Shown here piece by piece: positions 25,173-32,586 of a stretch of DNA of 64,000 bases. Position numbers and translations under genes: made by a program. The number at the start of each line of letters is the position of its first letter. Position 1 is the first letter of the stretch. The notes under the pieces are model-generated. The model was given only the letters and a program-made list of their open reading frames with translations, made no database searches and was not told where the DNA came from. Origin of the DNA: Clostridium felsineum DSM 794 (GTDB lineage: Bacteria > Bacillota > Clostridia > Clostridiales > Clostridiaceae); the NCBI RefSeq assembly GCF_002006355.2, contig NZ_CP096980.1, positions 3,100,001 to 3,164,000 of the forward strand, in the 5' to 3' direction.

Positions 25173-25970
25173 TTATACATGATGTTTTCTAACATATTCA
25201 AACATCATAACAGCGGCAGCTATACCAGCATTAAGAGATTCTACATCTCCTGGCATAGGAATTTTAGCTTTAATATCGCTGATATTTATAACCTCATCAC
25301 TCAATCCATTTCCTTCATTACCGACTGCAATAATAATTTTTTCATTTAACTCTACATTGTAAAAATTATTATTTGTATTAGGAGTACTTGCTATAAGCTT
25401 AAATCCATTTTCTTTTAATCTTGCTATTTGTGATAGTTTTTCATCTTCAAATATTACAGGCAATTTAAAAATTGATCCCATGGTAGCTCTAAGAGTCTTA
25501 TTATTATATATATCCACAGTACCTTTAGTTATTATAATTCCTAAGGCTCCTGCGGCATTTGCAGTTCTTATTATAGTGCCCATATTTCCAGGATCCTGAA
25601 TTTTATCTACAAGCATATAGAATCCTTTTGTAATCTTACTTAAAACTTTACTGTACTTCACAACCGCAGCTATTCCTTGAGGTGTTTCCGTACTACAAAT
25701 TTGATTTAAAATACTTTCTGAAACTTTTATAACTTCCACGTTTTTCTTTATATCTTCACCTATATCATTTAAAATAAACTTATCATAGCTTTTTTCAGAA
25801 ACAAACAAATATTCTACGTCAAAATCAGATTCTAAAGCTTCTTTAACGAATCTTAATCCCTCCACAATAAATTTTTTGTTCAAATCTCTATACTTTTTTT
25901 CTTTTAATCTTTTAACTTCTTTTATAATAGAGTTTCCCTTACTTGTTATTGTTGTATTCAATTCGTTCAT
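25173..25970 (-). CDS. TrmH/SpoU-family RNA 2'-O-methyltransferase
   Basis: A protein of about 265 residues. The N-terminal substrate-binding domain has LKEKKYRDLNKKFIVEGLRFVKEAL; the C-terminal SPOUT knot has LVDKIQDPGNMGTIIRTANAAGALGIII (motif 1), IIAVGNEGNGLS (motif 2) and IPMPGDVESLNAGIAAAVMMFE (motif 3), which bind S-adenosylmethionine in a knotted loop. It methylates ribose in rRNA or tRNA; the exact site is unknown. The long frame extends 33 codons further, but that part is atypical. The ATG at 25970 follows AAAGGA closely; a TTG three codons later has better spacing and is an alternative. It lies downstream of rplT. Confidence 0.87.
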   Translation of the reverse strand: MNELNTTITSKGNSIIKEVKRLKEKKYRDLNKKFIVEGLRFVKEALESDFDVEYLFVSEKSYDKFILNDIGEDIKKNVEVIKVSESILNQICSTETPQGIAAVVKYSKVLSKITKGFYMLVDKIQDPGNMGTIIRTANAAGALGIIITKGTVDIYNNKTLRATMGSIFKLPVIFEDEKLSQIARLKENGFKLIASTPNTNNNFYNVELNEKIIIAVGNEGNGLSDEVINISDIKAKIPMPGDVESLNAGIAAAVMMFEYVRKHHV

Positions 25971-26091
25971 TCCTTTTTTATTATATAATACAATTGCAGC
26001 CATATATGATTTTATGTAAGCAAATCCAATATATGCATATTTATATATGCATATATTGAAAGAATTCATATAGACTGCAATTTAATAATTA

Positions 26092-26451
26092 CTATGCGTT
26101 AATTTGTTTTTTAGCTACTTCAACTAATTCAGAAAATGCTTTAGGATCATTTATAGCGATTTCTGAAAGCATCTTTCTATTCATATCAATTCCTGCTAAT
26201 TTTATTCCATTGATAAATTTAGAATATGAAAGACCATTTATTCTTGATGCAGCATTTATTCTTGCTATCCAAAGTTTTCTAAAATCTCTTTTTCTTAATC
26301 TTCTTCCAACATAAGCATTTCTAAGTGCTCTTATTACTGATTCATTTGCTGTTTTAAATAACTTACTTTTTCCACCATAATAACCTTTAGCAAGTTTTAA
26401 AACCTTTCTATGATTTTTACGTGCATTTACTGCTCTTTTTACTCTAGCCAT
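26092..26451 (-). CDS. rplT: 50S ribosomal protein L20
   Basis: A 119-residue, strongly basic protein matching L20 over its full length: [28 protein letters not shown] at the start, the [16 protein letters not shown] segment and the C-terminal globular part with [24 protein letters not shown]20 is needed early in assembly of the large subunit; in Gram-positive bacteria it also represses the infC-rpmI-rplT mRNA by binding its leader. It is the last gene of that operon, 29 bases after rpmI. AGGAGG precedes the ATG. Confidence 0.98.
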   Translation of the reverse strand: MARVKRAVNARKNHRKVLKLAKGYYGGKSKLFKTANESVIRALRNAYVGRRLRKRDFRKLWIARINAASRINGLSYSKFINGIKLAGIDMNRKMLSEIAINDPKAFSELVEVAKKQINA

Positions 26452-26480
26452 ACTAAATTAACCTCCTTAAACCTTTCCTA

Positions 26481-26678
26481 TTATAGGTATGGTAACAATG
26501 TTTTCATTGTTTTTTCTTGTGTCTCTGAAACGTATCCACCTTTTCTAAGGTTTCTTTTAGTCTTTGTACTCTTCTTAGTAAGTATATGGCTTCTAAAAGC
26601 TTTACCTCTTTTTAACTTTCCAGTTCCAGTAGCTTTAAATCTTTTAGCAGCTGATTTCTTTGTTTTCATTTTTGGCAT
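26481..26678 (-). CDS. rpmI: 50S ribosomal protein L35
   Basis: A 65-residue basic protein with the L35 signature: [45 protein letters not shown]. It is the expected length. It binds 23S rRNA in the large subunit. It lies between infC (17 bases upstream) and rplT, the universal order of this operon in Firmicutes. AGGAGG precedes the ATG. Confidence 0.98.
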   Translation of the reverse strand: MPKMKTKKSAAKRFKATGTGKLKRGKAFRSHILTKKSTKTKRNLRKGGYVSETQEKTMKTLLPYL

Positions 26679-26695
26679 GTGTACTTCCTCCTATA

Positions 26696-27220
26696 CTATT
26701 GAGCTTTTTTAGGTGCCAATATCATTATCATATTTTTACCCTCTAATTTCGCTGTCTTTTCAACAACGGCAACATCATTTATTTTCTCAACAAAATTGTC
26801 AAGTATCTTTCTACCTTTAAATGCGTAGTCTGCTTGCCTTCCCCTAAATCTTACTGTAACCTTAACTTTATCTCCGGCTGTTAAAAATTTACGTGCATTA
26901 TTTGATTTAATTTGTATATCATGTTCTTCTATAGATGCACTTAATCTTACTTCTTTGATATTTACAATCTTTTGATTTTTCTTATTTTCTTTTTCTTTCT
27001 TAGTTTGCTCATAGACAAACTTACCAAAGTCCATTATCCTACAAACCGGTGGAACAGCATTAGGTGACATAACAACCAAATCAAGTTCCTTTTCTTCTGC
27101 TAGTCTAAGTGCCTCGCTTGTAGCAATAACTCCAAGCTGAGAACCATCATCACCTATTACTCTGACTTCTTTTTGCCTTATTTCCCCATTTACAATAAAA
27201 TTTTTATTCTTACTTATGAT
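26696..27220 (-). CDS. infC: translation initiation factor IF-3, non-AUG start
   Basis: A protein of about 174 residues with the IF-3 N-domain ([25 protein letters not shown]), a Lys-rich linker and the C-domain ([40 protein letters not shown]). IF-3 prevents early subunit joining and checks initiator tRNA and start codon. The first in-frame GTG (27226) overlaps the Shine-Dalgarno GGAGGTG, so it is unlikely to be used. ATC (27220) or the next codon, ATA (27217), lies at proper spacing. Known infC genes start with AUU, AUC or AUA so that IF-3 limits its own synthesis. No ATG fits. It is the first gene of the infC-rpmI-rplT operon. Confidence 0.93.
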   Translation of the reverse strand: MISKNKNFIVNGEIRQKEVRVIGDDGSQLGVIATSEALRLAEEKELDLVVMSPNAVPPVCRIMDFGKFVYEQTKKEKENKKNQKIVNIKEVRLSASIEEHDIQIKSNNARKFLTAGDKVKVTVRFRGRQADYAFKGRKILDNFVEKINDVAVVEKTAKLEGKNMIMILAPKKAQ

Positions 27221-27239
27221 TTTCACCTCCGAAAACTTA

Positions 27240-27385
27240 ATGAATATACATATATTTATAATAAAAAAAGACGGTTATTCACCGTCTCAAATATACATAG
27301 CAAAATAAGCTGCATATCTTAAACCTTACTAGCTTCGTGGCTGTAAGGTGAGAAACGGTAGGTTTCTACTTCCAATACCTTGTAA
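27240..27385 (-). promoter_or_regulatory. infC operon leader (L20-type autoregulatory RNA)
   Basis: On the minus strand the untranslated leader runs from the promoter to infC. It contains paired segments (for example GTAGAAACC with later complements, and CCGTTTCTCACCTTACAGCC) and ends in a terminator stem GAGACGGT/ACCGTCT (27288-27269) followed by TTTTTTTATTA. Firmicutes infC leaders of this form bind ribosomal protein L20 and terminate when L20 is in excess. The assignment rests on position and terminator; I cannot fold it here. Confidence 0.75.
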
Positions 27386-27414
27386 ATTATAGCACCACTT
27401 AGTGTTCTTGTCAA
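27386..27414 (-). promoter_or_regulatory. sigma-A promoter of infC-rpmI-rplT
   Basis: On the minus strand a perfect TTGACA (27414-27409), 17 bases, and a perfect TATAAT (27391-27386). It overlaps the end of thrS by four bases and precedes the infC leader. Confidence 0.88.
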
Positions 27415-27417
27415 GAA

Positions 27418-29331
27418 CTAAAGTGAATTTATTTTCTGCTTAACTTCAGCATTTATTCTAAATATGAAGTCCTCAACATTCATTGAGCCTAAATCTCCTT
27501 CTTTTCTGCTTCTTACAGAAATCACGCCCTCTTTTATTTCCTTATCTCCTATTACTATCATATAAGGAATCTTTTTAAGCTGAGCTTCCCTTATCTTATA
27601 TCCTATTTTTTCATTTCTAACATCTTTTTCAACTCTTATTCCTGCATCTCTTAATTTTTGGCTTATAACATCAACATATTCTACTTGACTATCTGTTATG
27701 TTCATAACTTTAACTTGCACCGGTGCAAGCCAAGTTGGAAAAGCACCTGCATAATGCTCTATTAAAATTCCTATAAATCTTTCTATACTTCCAAAAACAA
27801 CTCTATGAACCATAACTGGTCTATGTTTTTCTCCATCTGCACCAACATAGTTAATATCAAATCTTTCAGGCATTTGAAAATCAAGTTGTATTGTTCCACA
27901 CTGCCATGTTCTGCCTATACAATCCTTAAGATGAAAATCTATTTTAGGTCCGTAGAAGGCTCCATCACCTTCATTAACTATATACTTTAAATTTGCAGCA
28001 TTAAGTGCATTTATAAGTCCATTTGTAGCTGCTTCCCAATCTTCGTCACTTCCCATGGAATCTTCTGGTCTTGTAGATAATTCAACATAATAGTCAAATC
28101 CGAATACTTTATAAAACGAATCTATAAGTTTTATTACTTTTAGTATTTCTTCAGTTATTTGATCTTTAGTCATAAATATATGTGCATCATCTTGGTTAAA
28201 ACATCTTACTCTCATAAGTCCATGAAGAGCTCCAGATTTTTCATGTCTGTGAACAAGTCCTATCTCCCCAAGCTTTATAGGAAGTTCTCTATAAGAATGT
28301 ATGTTATCTTTATATACCAAAATTGATCCTGGACAGTTCATAGGTTTTATAGCATAATCCTGCTCATCAATTTTAGTAAAATACATATTTTCTTTATAGT
28401 GATCCCAATGTCCTGATTGATGCCATAATTGTTCATTTAATATTACTGGTGTACTTATTTCATCATATCCTGCTTTATTATGAACCTGTCTCCAATAATT
28501 TAATAAAATATTTTTTATTACCATTCCCTTTGGGTGAAAAAATGGAAATCCTGGTCCTTCTTCATGCATAGTAAATAGATCGAGTTCTTTTCCAATTTTT
28601 CTATGATCTCTCTTCTTAGCTTCTTCAAGCATATGGATATACTCCTCAAGATCTGCTTTTTTTGTAAATGCAGTTCCATATATTCTTTGAAGCATTTTAT
28701 TCTTTTCATTTCCTCTCCAATATGCACCTGCAACTGACATAAGTTTTACAACTTTTACCTTAGCAGTAGATTCAACATGGGGTCCTGCACATAAATCAAC
28801 GAAGTCCCCTTGTTTGTAAAATGAAATTACTGCATCTTCTGGTAGATCTTTTATAAGTTCTACCTTGTAAGGCTCTTTTTTTTCTTCCATATATTCTATA
28901 GCTTTTTCCCTTGGAAGTTCAAATTTTTCAAGCTTCAAGTTTTCTTTTATTATTTTATCCATTTCCTTCTCTATTTTAGGAAACATTTCTTCTGTAAATG
29001 AGAAATCTGCATCAATATCATAATAAAATCCTTCATCTATTGCAGGTCCTATAGCTAATTTTGCTTCAGGATAAAGTCTTTTAATTGCTTGTGCTAATAT
29101 ATGTGAAGCTGTATGCCTTAATGTCCATTTTCCATCCTCATCATCAAATGTAAGTATTTCAAGAGTACAATCTTTATCAATATTAGTCATTAATTCTGCT
29201 CTTTCTCCATTGATTTTAGCGGAAATTGCTTTCTTATAAAGTCCTGGACTTATTGATTTTGCAATATCACCTGGAGTTGTTGTACTGTTAAACTCCATAA
29301 CTTTTCCATCTTTAAGTGTTACTTTAATCAT
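27418..29331 (-). CDS. thrS: threonyl-tRNA synthetase
   Basis: A 637-residue protein of normal length. It has the N-terminal TGS domain (IKVTLKDGKVMEFNSTTTPGDIA), the editing domain with HTASHILAQAIKRLYP and the metal-binding HxxxH, and the class II core: FFHPKGMVIKN (motif 1 region), IKPMNCPGSILVYK with the zinc-binding Cys, RLHRHEKSGALHGLMRVRCF-type motif 2, and HRVVFGSIERFIGILIEHYAG (motif 3). The C-terminal anticodon domain starts near 535. It charges tRNA-Thr and hydrolyses Ser-tRNA-Thr. AGGAGGAAT precedes the ATG. A T-box leader with an ACC specifier lies upstream. Confidence 0.98.
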   Translation of the reverse strand: MIKVTLKDGKVMEFNSTTTPGDIAKSISPGLYKKAISAKINGERAELMTNIDKDCTLEILTFDDEDGKWTLRHTASHILAQAIKRLYPEAKLAIGPAIDEGFYYDIDADFSFTEEMFPKIEKEMDKIIKENLKLEKFELPREKAIEYMEEKKEPYKVELIKDLPEDAVISFYKQGDFVDLCAGPHVESTAKVKVVKLMSVAGAYWRGNEKNKMLQRIYGTAFTKKADLEEYIHMLEEAKKRDHRKIGKELDLFTMHEEGPGFPFFHPKGMVIKNILLNYWRQVHNKAGYDEISTPVILNEQLWHQSGHWDHYKENMYFTKIDEQDYAIKPMNCPGSILVYKDNIHSYRELPIKLGEIGLVHRHEKSGALHGLMRVRCFNQDDAHIFMTKDQITEEILKVIKLIDSFYKVFGFDYYVELSTRPEDSMGSDEDWEAATNGLINALNAANLKYIVNEGDGAFYGPKIDFHLKDCIGRTWQCGTIQLDFQMPERFDINYVGADGEKHRPVMVHRVVFGSIERFIGILIEHYAGAFPTWLAPVQVKVMNITDSQVEYVDVISQKLRDAGIRVEKDVRNEKIGYKIREAQLKKIPYMIVIGDKEIKEGVISVRSRKEGDLGSMNVEDFIFRINAEVKQKINSL

Positions 29332-29367
29332 ATTAATTCCTCCTACAAAAATTATTTATCAAAAAAA

Positions 29368-29606
29368 TAAAACTCCTCCCATACAAAGGGACGAGTTACC
29401 GTGCTTCCACCCAAATTAAAAGAAGTTATATTATCTTCTTTTCACTCAAATCAATAACGCAGATATACGGAGATGCTTACTAAACAGTTCAGCACTCAGC
29501 TCAAAGGTGGTTTTCAATAATACACATTTAAGAAACTTTCAGCTAAAATTTCTCTCTCTTTAAAATAGTAATTACTTACTCTTCCTTTTCAAAGCCTTTA
29601 TTTAAC
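29368..29606 (-). promoter_or_regulatory. T-box leader of thrS, Thr (ACC) specifier
   Basis: On the minus strand the T-box core is TGGGTGGAAGCACGG (29412-29398) and a terminator stem AACTCGTCCC/GGGAGGAGTT (29397-29371) is followed by TTTATTTTTTTT. The specifier is ACC (29511-29509) in GAAA-ACC-A, aligned exactly as TTC in the pheS leader. The variable base is A (TGGA) instead of T, fitting the U73 discriminator usual for tRNA-Thr. It fills most of the gap between thrS and ytxC. Confidence 0.92.
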
Positions 29607-29610
29607 TTAA

Positions 29611-29639
29611 ATTATATTCCAATAAAATTCATAAGTCAA
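29611..29639 (-). promoter_or_regulatory. sigma-A promoter of thrS
   Basis: On the minus strand TTGACT (29639-29634), 17 bases, TATAAT (29616-29611), immediately before the T-box leader. Confidence 0.82.
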
Positions 29640-29666
29640 TATATAAAAATTTTAACTTTATATTAT

Positions 29667-30542
29667 TTAAGTTCTTCCCATAGTAATTTCACTACAAAAT
29701 ATCACTTTATTTTCAAAAACATTCTCTATAGTATTTAAAATTTCTTTATTTTGAAATTTATCAGCATCATAAATAATTATTTTTTGAGGACATGCTGTTA
29801 TAAGCCCACTTATAAGTATATCATCTTCATTTATTCCTTTTTTAGATTTAGCCCCTGAAAATTCATTCATAACCTTATCTGTTATATCTTCTCCCTTGAC
29901 ATCTGTAAGTTTATATTCACCAGTTTCTAATACATAAATATTTACAATTTCAATTTTACTTTCTTGCATATCCACAAAATATTTCAATAACTTTACAAAT
30001 TCATCATATTCTTTTTCAATCATATACCTTTCTATAACTTTGTCTATTATTATTTTTAAATTTGCTTCTATAAATTTCATTCTAAACCTAACAAAACCAG
30101 TTATATTTACTTCATCATATTCCTCAAGACATTCATTTATCTTTTCCAAAATTTTATTCTTCTTATTTATATAAAATATCTCTTCATCATTTATATTATT
30201 ATCTTTTAAAATCTCACCAACACACACTTCCCGTATCTCACTCATTTCATCTATATCTAAAAAGAAATAAGACTCTTCTAATATATCGTTAAGACTCATC
30301 ATACAAAAATCTATAGCCATTATATCATATAGTACTTTAGCAAAATACCTATTAAATTTGATTTTAACACTATGATCATATTCGTAATTGTTACACATAA
30401 CTTTTATAAAATGAGTGTCTTCTTCCATACTTTCACATATTCCAATATTTATATTGTCTTTGTGTAAACTTTCCTTTATTTCTTCAATACTACTTATAAC
30501 ATAATTAATCTTATCCTTAACAACTATAGTTTTAATAAGCAT
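29667..30542 (-). CDS. ytxC: YtxC-family putative sporulation protein
   Basis: A protein of about 291 residues resembling Bacillus YtxC: the central block NITGFVRFRMKFIEANLKIIIDKVIERYMIEKEYDEFVKLLKYFVDMQ and a C-terminal domain ending in PQKIIIYDADKFQNKEILNTIENVF. In B. subtilis ytxC also lies just upstream of thrS, so gene order supports the call. It has no signal peptide or membrane helix, and its biochemical role is unknown. The ATG at 30542 is preceded by AAAGGATTGG; the longer frame would begin 13 codons earlier without a ribosome binding site. Confidence 0.78.
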   Translation of the reverse strand: MLIKTIVVKDKINYVISSIEEIKESLHKDNINIGICESMEEDTHFIKVMCNNYEYDHSVKIKFNRYFAKVLYDIMAIDFCMMSLNDILEESYFFLDIDEMSEIREVCVGEILKDNNINDEEIFYINKKNKILEKINECLEEYDEVNITGFVRFRMKFIEANLKIIIDKVIERYMIEKEYDEFVKLLKYFVDMQESKIEIVNIYVLETGEYKLTDVKGEDITDKVMNEFSGAKSKKGINEDDILISGLITACPQKIIIYDADKFQNKEILNTIENVFENKVIFCSEITMGRT

Positions 30543-30765
30543 TTTACCAATCCTTTCTAATTGGATACAATACAAATGCAAATTTATCTTAATGACATAA
30601 ATCCAATCCTATTTAGTATGTATCTAAAATTTTAACTATATGCATTTATTTTAATAAAAATATATAATATACATGTAAGGAAACAGTTGAATTTTTAATT
30701 TTTAATATAAAAAATTAATTTCAATATATTTTACCTTATAGAAATTAAAATTGTGAGGTGTTTTT

Positions 30766-31464
30766 TTGAAAGCTGTTATTGTGGACAATAGAATAAGCGA
30801 ACTAGAAAAATATAATTTAAAAAAGTTAGATTTAAATATAATTTTAACTCCTATATGTAAAGATATTTCCTCTCCTATTTCTGGTCACCCTGATGAAGTT
30901 ATTTGTAAAGTATCCGATAAACTCATGATTATATATAAAAGTTCTACTTCTGAATTTATTGCTTCTATTAAAAATTTGGGCATAAACATAATAAAATCAT
31001 CTAATACTTTAGGAAATGAATATCCTAATGATGTAGCTTTAAATGGTGTAGTTCTTAAGGATTTTTTTATACATAATATTAAGTATACAGATCCATCCCT
31101 TTATAATAACATTCTAGATAAAACTATTATAAATGTTAAACAGGGTTATACTAAATGTTCAACTGCAGTAATAAACGACTATGCCTTAATGACAAGCGAT
31201 ATAGGAATTGCAAATTCCGCCTCAAAATTCAATTTAGACGTACTACTCCTACCTCCCGGCGATATTGTTCTTCCCGGCTTTGAATATGGTTTTATAGGTG
31301 GCAGCTGTGGTTTAATTAATAAAAACACATTAGCTTTTTACGGAAACTTAGAAAAATATAAATTTAAAAATAAAGTTTTAAATTTTTTAAATAAACATAA
31401 TATAAAGCCTATATACCTTAGTGATAGTAAGCTTATTGATCGAGGAAGTATTATCACTATCTAG
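30766..31464 (+). CDS. conserved clostridial protein (DUF6873-like)
   Basis: A 232-residue soluble protein starting at TTG (30766), with GAGGTG six bases upstream. Segments such as ISSPISGHPDEVICKVSDKLMIIYKSS, VKQGYTKCSTAVINDYALMTSDIGIANSA and DVLLLPPGDIVLPGFEYGFIGGSCGLI recall arginine-deiminase-fold (GME) proteins, with possible catalytic His (GHPDE) and Cys (GGSCG, about residue 190). I associate it with the clostridial DUF6873 family from memory, without a known function. It stands alone, rightward, and ends in a strong bidirectional terminator. Hydrolase activity is only a suggestion from the fold pattern. Confidence 0.6.
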   Translation: MKAVIVDNRISELEKYNLKKLDLNIILTPICKDISSPISGHPDEVICKVSDKLMIIYKSSTSEFIASIKNLGINIIKSSNTLGNEYPNDVALNGVVLKDFFIHNIKYTDPSLYNNILDKTIINVKQGYTKCSTAVINDYALMTSDIGIANSASKFNLDVLLLPPGDIVLPGFEYGFIGGSCGLINKNTLAFYGNLEKYKFKNKVLNFLNKHNIKPIYLSDSKLIDRGSIITI

Positions 31465-31480
31465 AAATAAGTTTAAAAAA

Positions 31481-31508
31481 GGCTATCTCAATTAAAATTG
31501 AGATAGCC
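31481..31508. terminator. bidirectional terminator between 30766-31464 and the SASP gene
   Basis: A perfect 13-bp stem (GGCTATCTCAATT with its complement) and 2-base centre, with A/T-rich runs at both sides, between two convergent genes. Confidence 0.85.
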
Positions 31509-31533
31509 CCTTTAACCTTATTCTAGTTTTTAA

Positions 31534-31731
31534 CTATTTAAGACTGCTTTCATATTCTTGGATCATTTTTTTAACCATTTGTCCGCCTACAGATCCATTC
31601 TCTCTTGAAGTAAGATCTCCGTTGTAGCCTTCTTTTAAGTTTACTCCTACTTCTTTAGCAGCTTCCATCTTAAACTTATCTAATGCTCCTCTTGCTTCTG
31701 GTACTAATGTTTGGTTATTTCTTCTTGACAT
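31534..31731 (-). CDS. alpha/beta-type small acid-soluble spore protein
   Basis: A 65-residue SASP. RGALDKFKMEAAKEVGVNLKEGYNGDLTSRENGSVGGQMVKKMIQEYE matches the conserved core, with the germination protease site around MEAAKEVGV and the DNA-binding ENGSVGGQMVKKMI helix. SASPs coat and protect spore DNA and are degraded at outgrowth to supply amino acids. AAGGAGG precedes the ATG. Such genes are normally transcribed by sigma-G in the forespore; a possible site lies upstream but is not distinct enough to annotate. Confidence 0.95.
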   Translation of the reverse strand: MSRRNNQTLVPEARGALDKFKMEAAKEVGVNLKEGYNGDLTSRENGSVGGQMVKKMIQEYESSLK

Positions 31732-31906
31732 AATGTGTTACCTCCTTTTTAATTGACTCGTATTGAATTTACACTATAAGTTTGTGCTTTTTTAAGATAT
31801 TTAATCTATTAAATTAAATGAAATATGTCCAATACTTGTATAGTAGCTTACCTTTTTAGTTTTTAGTAATTTTATATAAGAATATACAAATACTTCATTA
31901 TAAATA

Positions 31907-31935
31907 TTGATAAAGCTTGTTATGTTTGTTATAAT
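31907..31935 (+). promoter_or_regulatory. sigma-A promoter of the small membrane protein gene
   Basis: TTGATA (31907-31912), 17 bases, TATAAT (31930-31935), about 32 bases before the ATG at 31967. Confidence 0.72.
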
Positions 31936-31966
31936 ACTTGTATAATTATATTTAGGAGGTAACATA

Positions 31967-32389
31967 ATGGAAAGCGAAAATGAACAAAATTTAAAAGTAG
32001 GTGCAGGAATAATAACAATATCAATTCTTCATTTTATAGGTGCATTCTTTACCTTTATTGGATATGTATTTATGTATGCATATAAAGATAAAATAATGAA
32101 TATTCTAGCTCAAAGTGGTCAGTCAACAGCAATGCCTAGCACATCTTCTATAGCTATAAATTTAATTTTAGAAATAATTCTTGTTGTAGGTCTTATTCTA
32201 ATACTTAATAAAAAAAATTTAGGAGCATACCTATATTTTTTATCTGAAATTGTATTTATTATTTACTATATTATAACTTCAGGTTTTTCATTAAGTTTAC
32301 TATTATACTTTATTCTTCCAATTATTATGGCTATATTTATATATAAGAAGAAAAATGTGTTTTGGCCTAATTCAAAATCTAATGCATAA
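31967..32389 (+). CDS. small four-helix membrane protein, unknown function
   Basis: A 140-residue protein with four hydrophobic helices (about residues 13-38, 58-80, 86-103 and 105-125) and short charged ends (MESENEQNLKVG and KKKNVFWPNSKSNA). The pattern and loops show no transporter or enzyme motif. A sigma-A promoter and TAGGAGG lie upstream and a terminator downstream, so it is a single-gene unit between the SASP and ChW genes. I do not recognise a family. Confidence 0.72.
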   Translation: MESENEQNLKVGAGIITISILHFIGAFFTFIGYVFMYAYKDKIMNILAQSGQSTAMPSTSSIAINLILEIILVVGLILILNKKNLGAYLYFLSEIVFIIYYIITSGFSLSLLLYFILPIIMAIFIYKKKNVFWPNSKSNA

Positions 32390-32446
32390 TAATTACAATA
32401 TTTCATAAAATTTAATATTGTATAACTAATCTTAATACTATATAAT

Positions 32447-32498
32447 AAAAATCCTTTATAATATTAATTTTTAACTTTAAATTATGAAGGATTTTTTT
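32447..32498 (+). terminator. terminator after the small membrane protein gene
   Basis: AAAAATCCTT (32447-32456) pairs with AAGGATTTTT (32487-32496), with further A/T pairs inside, ending in a T-run. The stem is long and A/T-rich. Confidence 0.6.
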
Positions 32499-32586
32499 CT
32501 TTTTTGTAGAATAAATATACTTGGTTTTGTCTAAAATTATTTGCTGACTTAAAACGACATAATTAATTATTTAGGGGGAGATTAAA

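Noticed and set aside
25971..26069. 33-codon N-terminal extension of the TrmH-family methyltransferase
   Set aside because: The extra residues (many Ile, Tyr, Lys) do not resemble the family and no ribosome binding site precedes them; internal starts with AAAGGA fit better.
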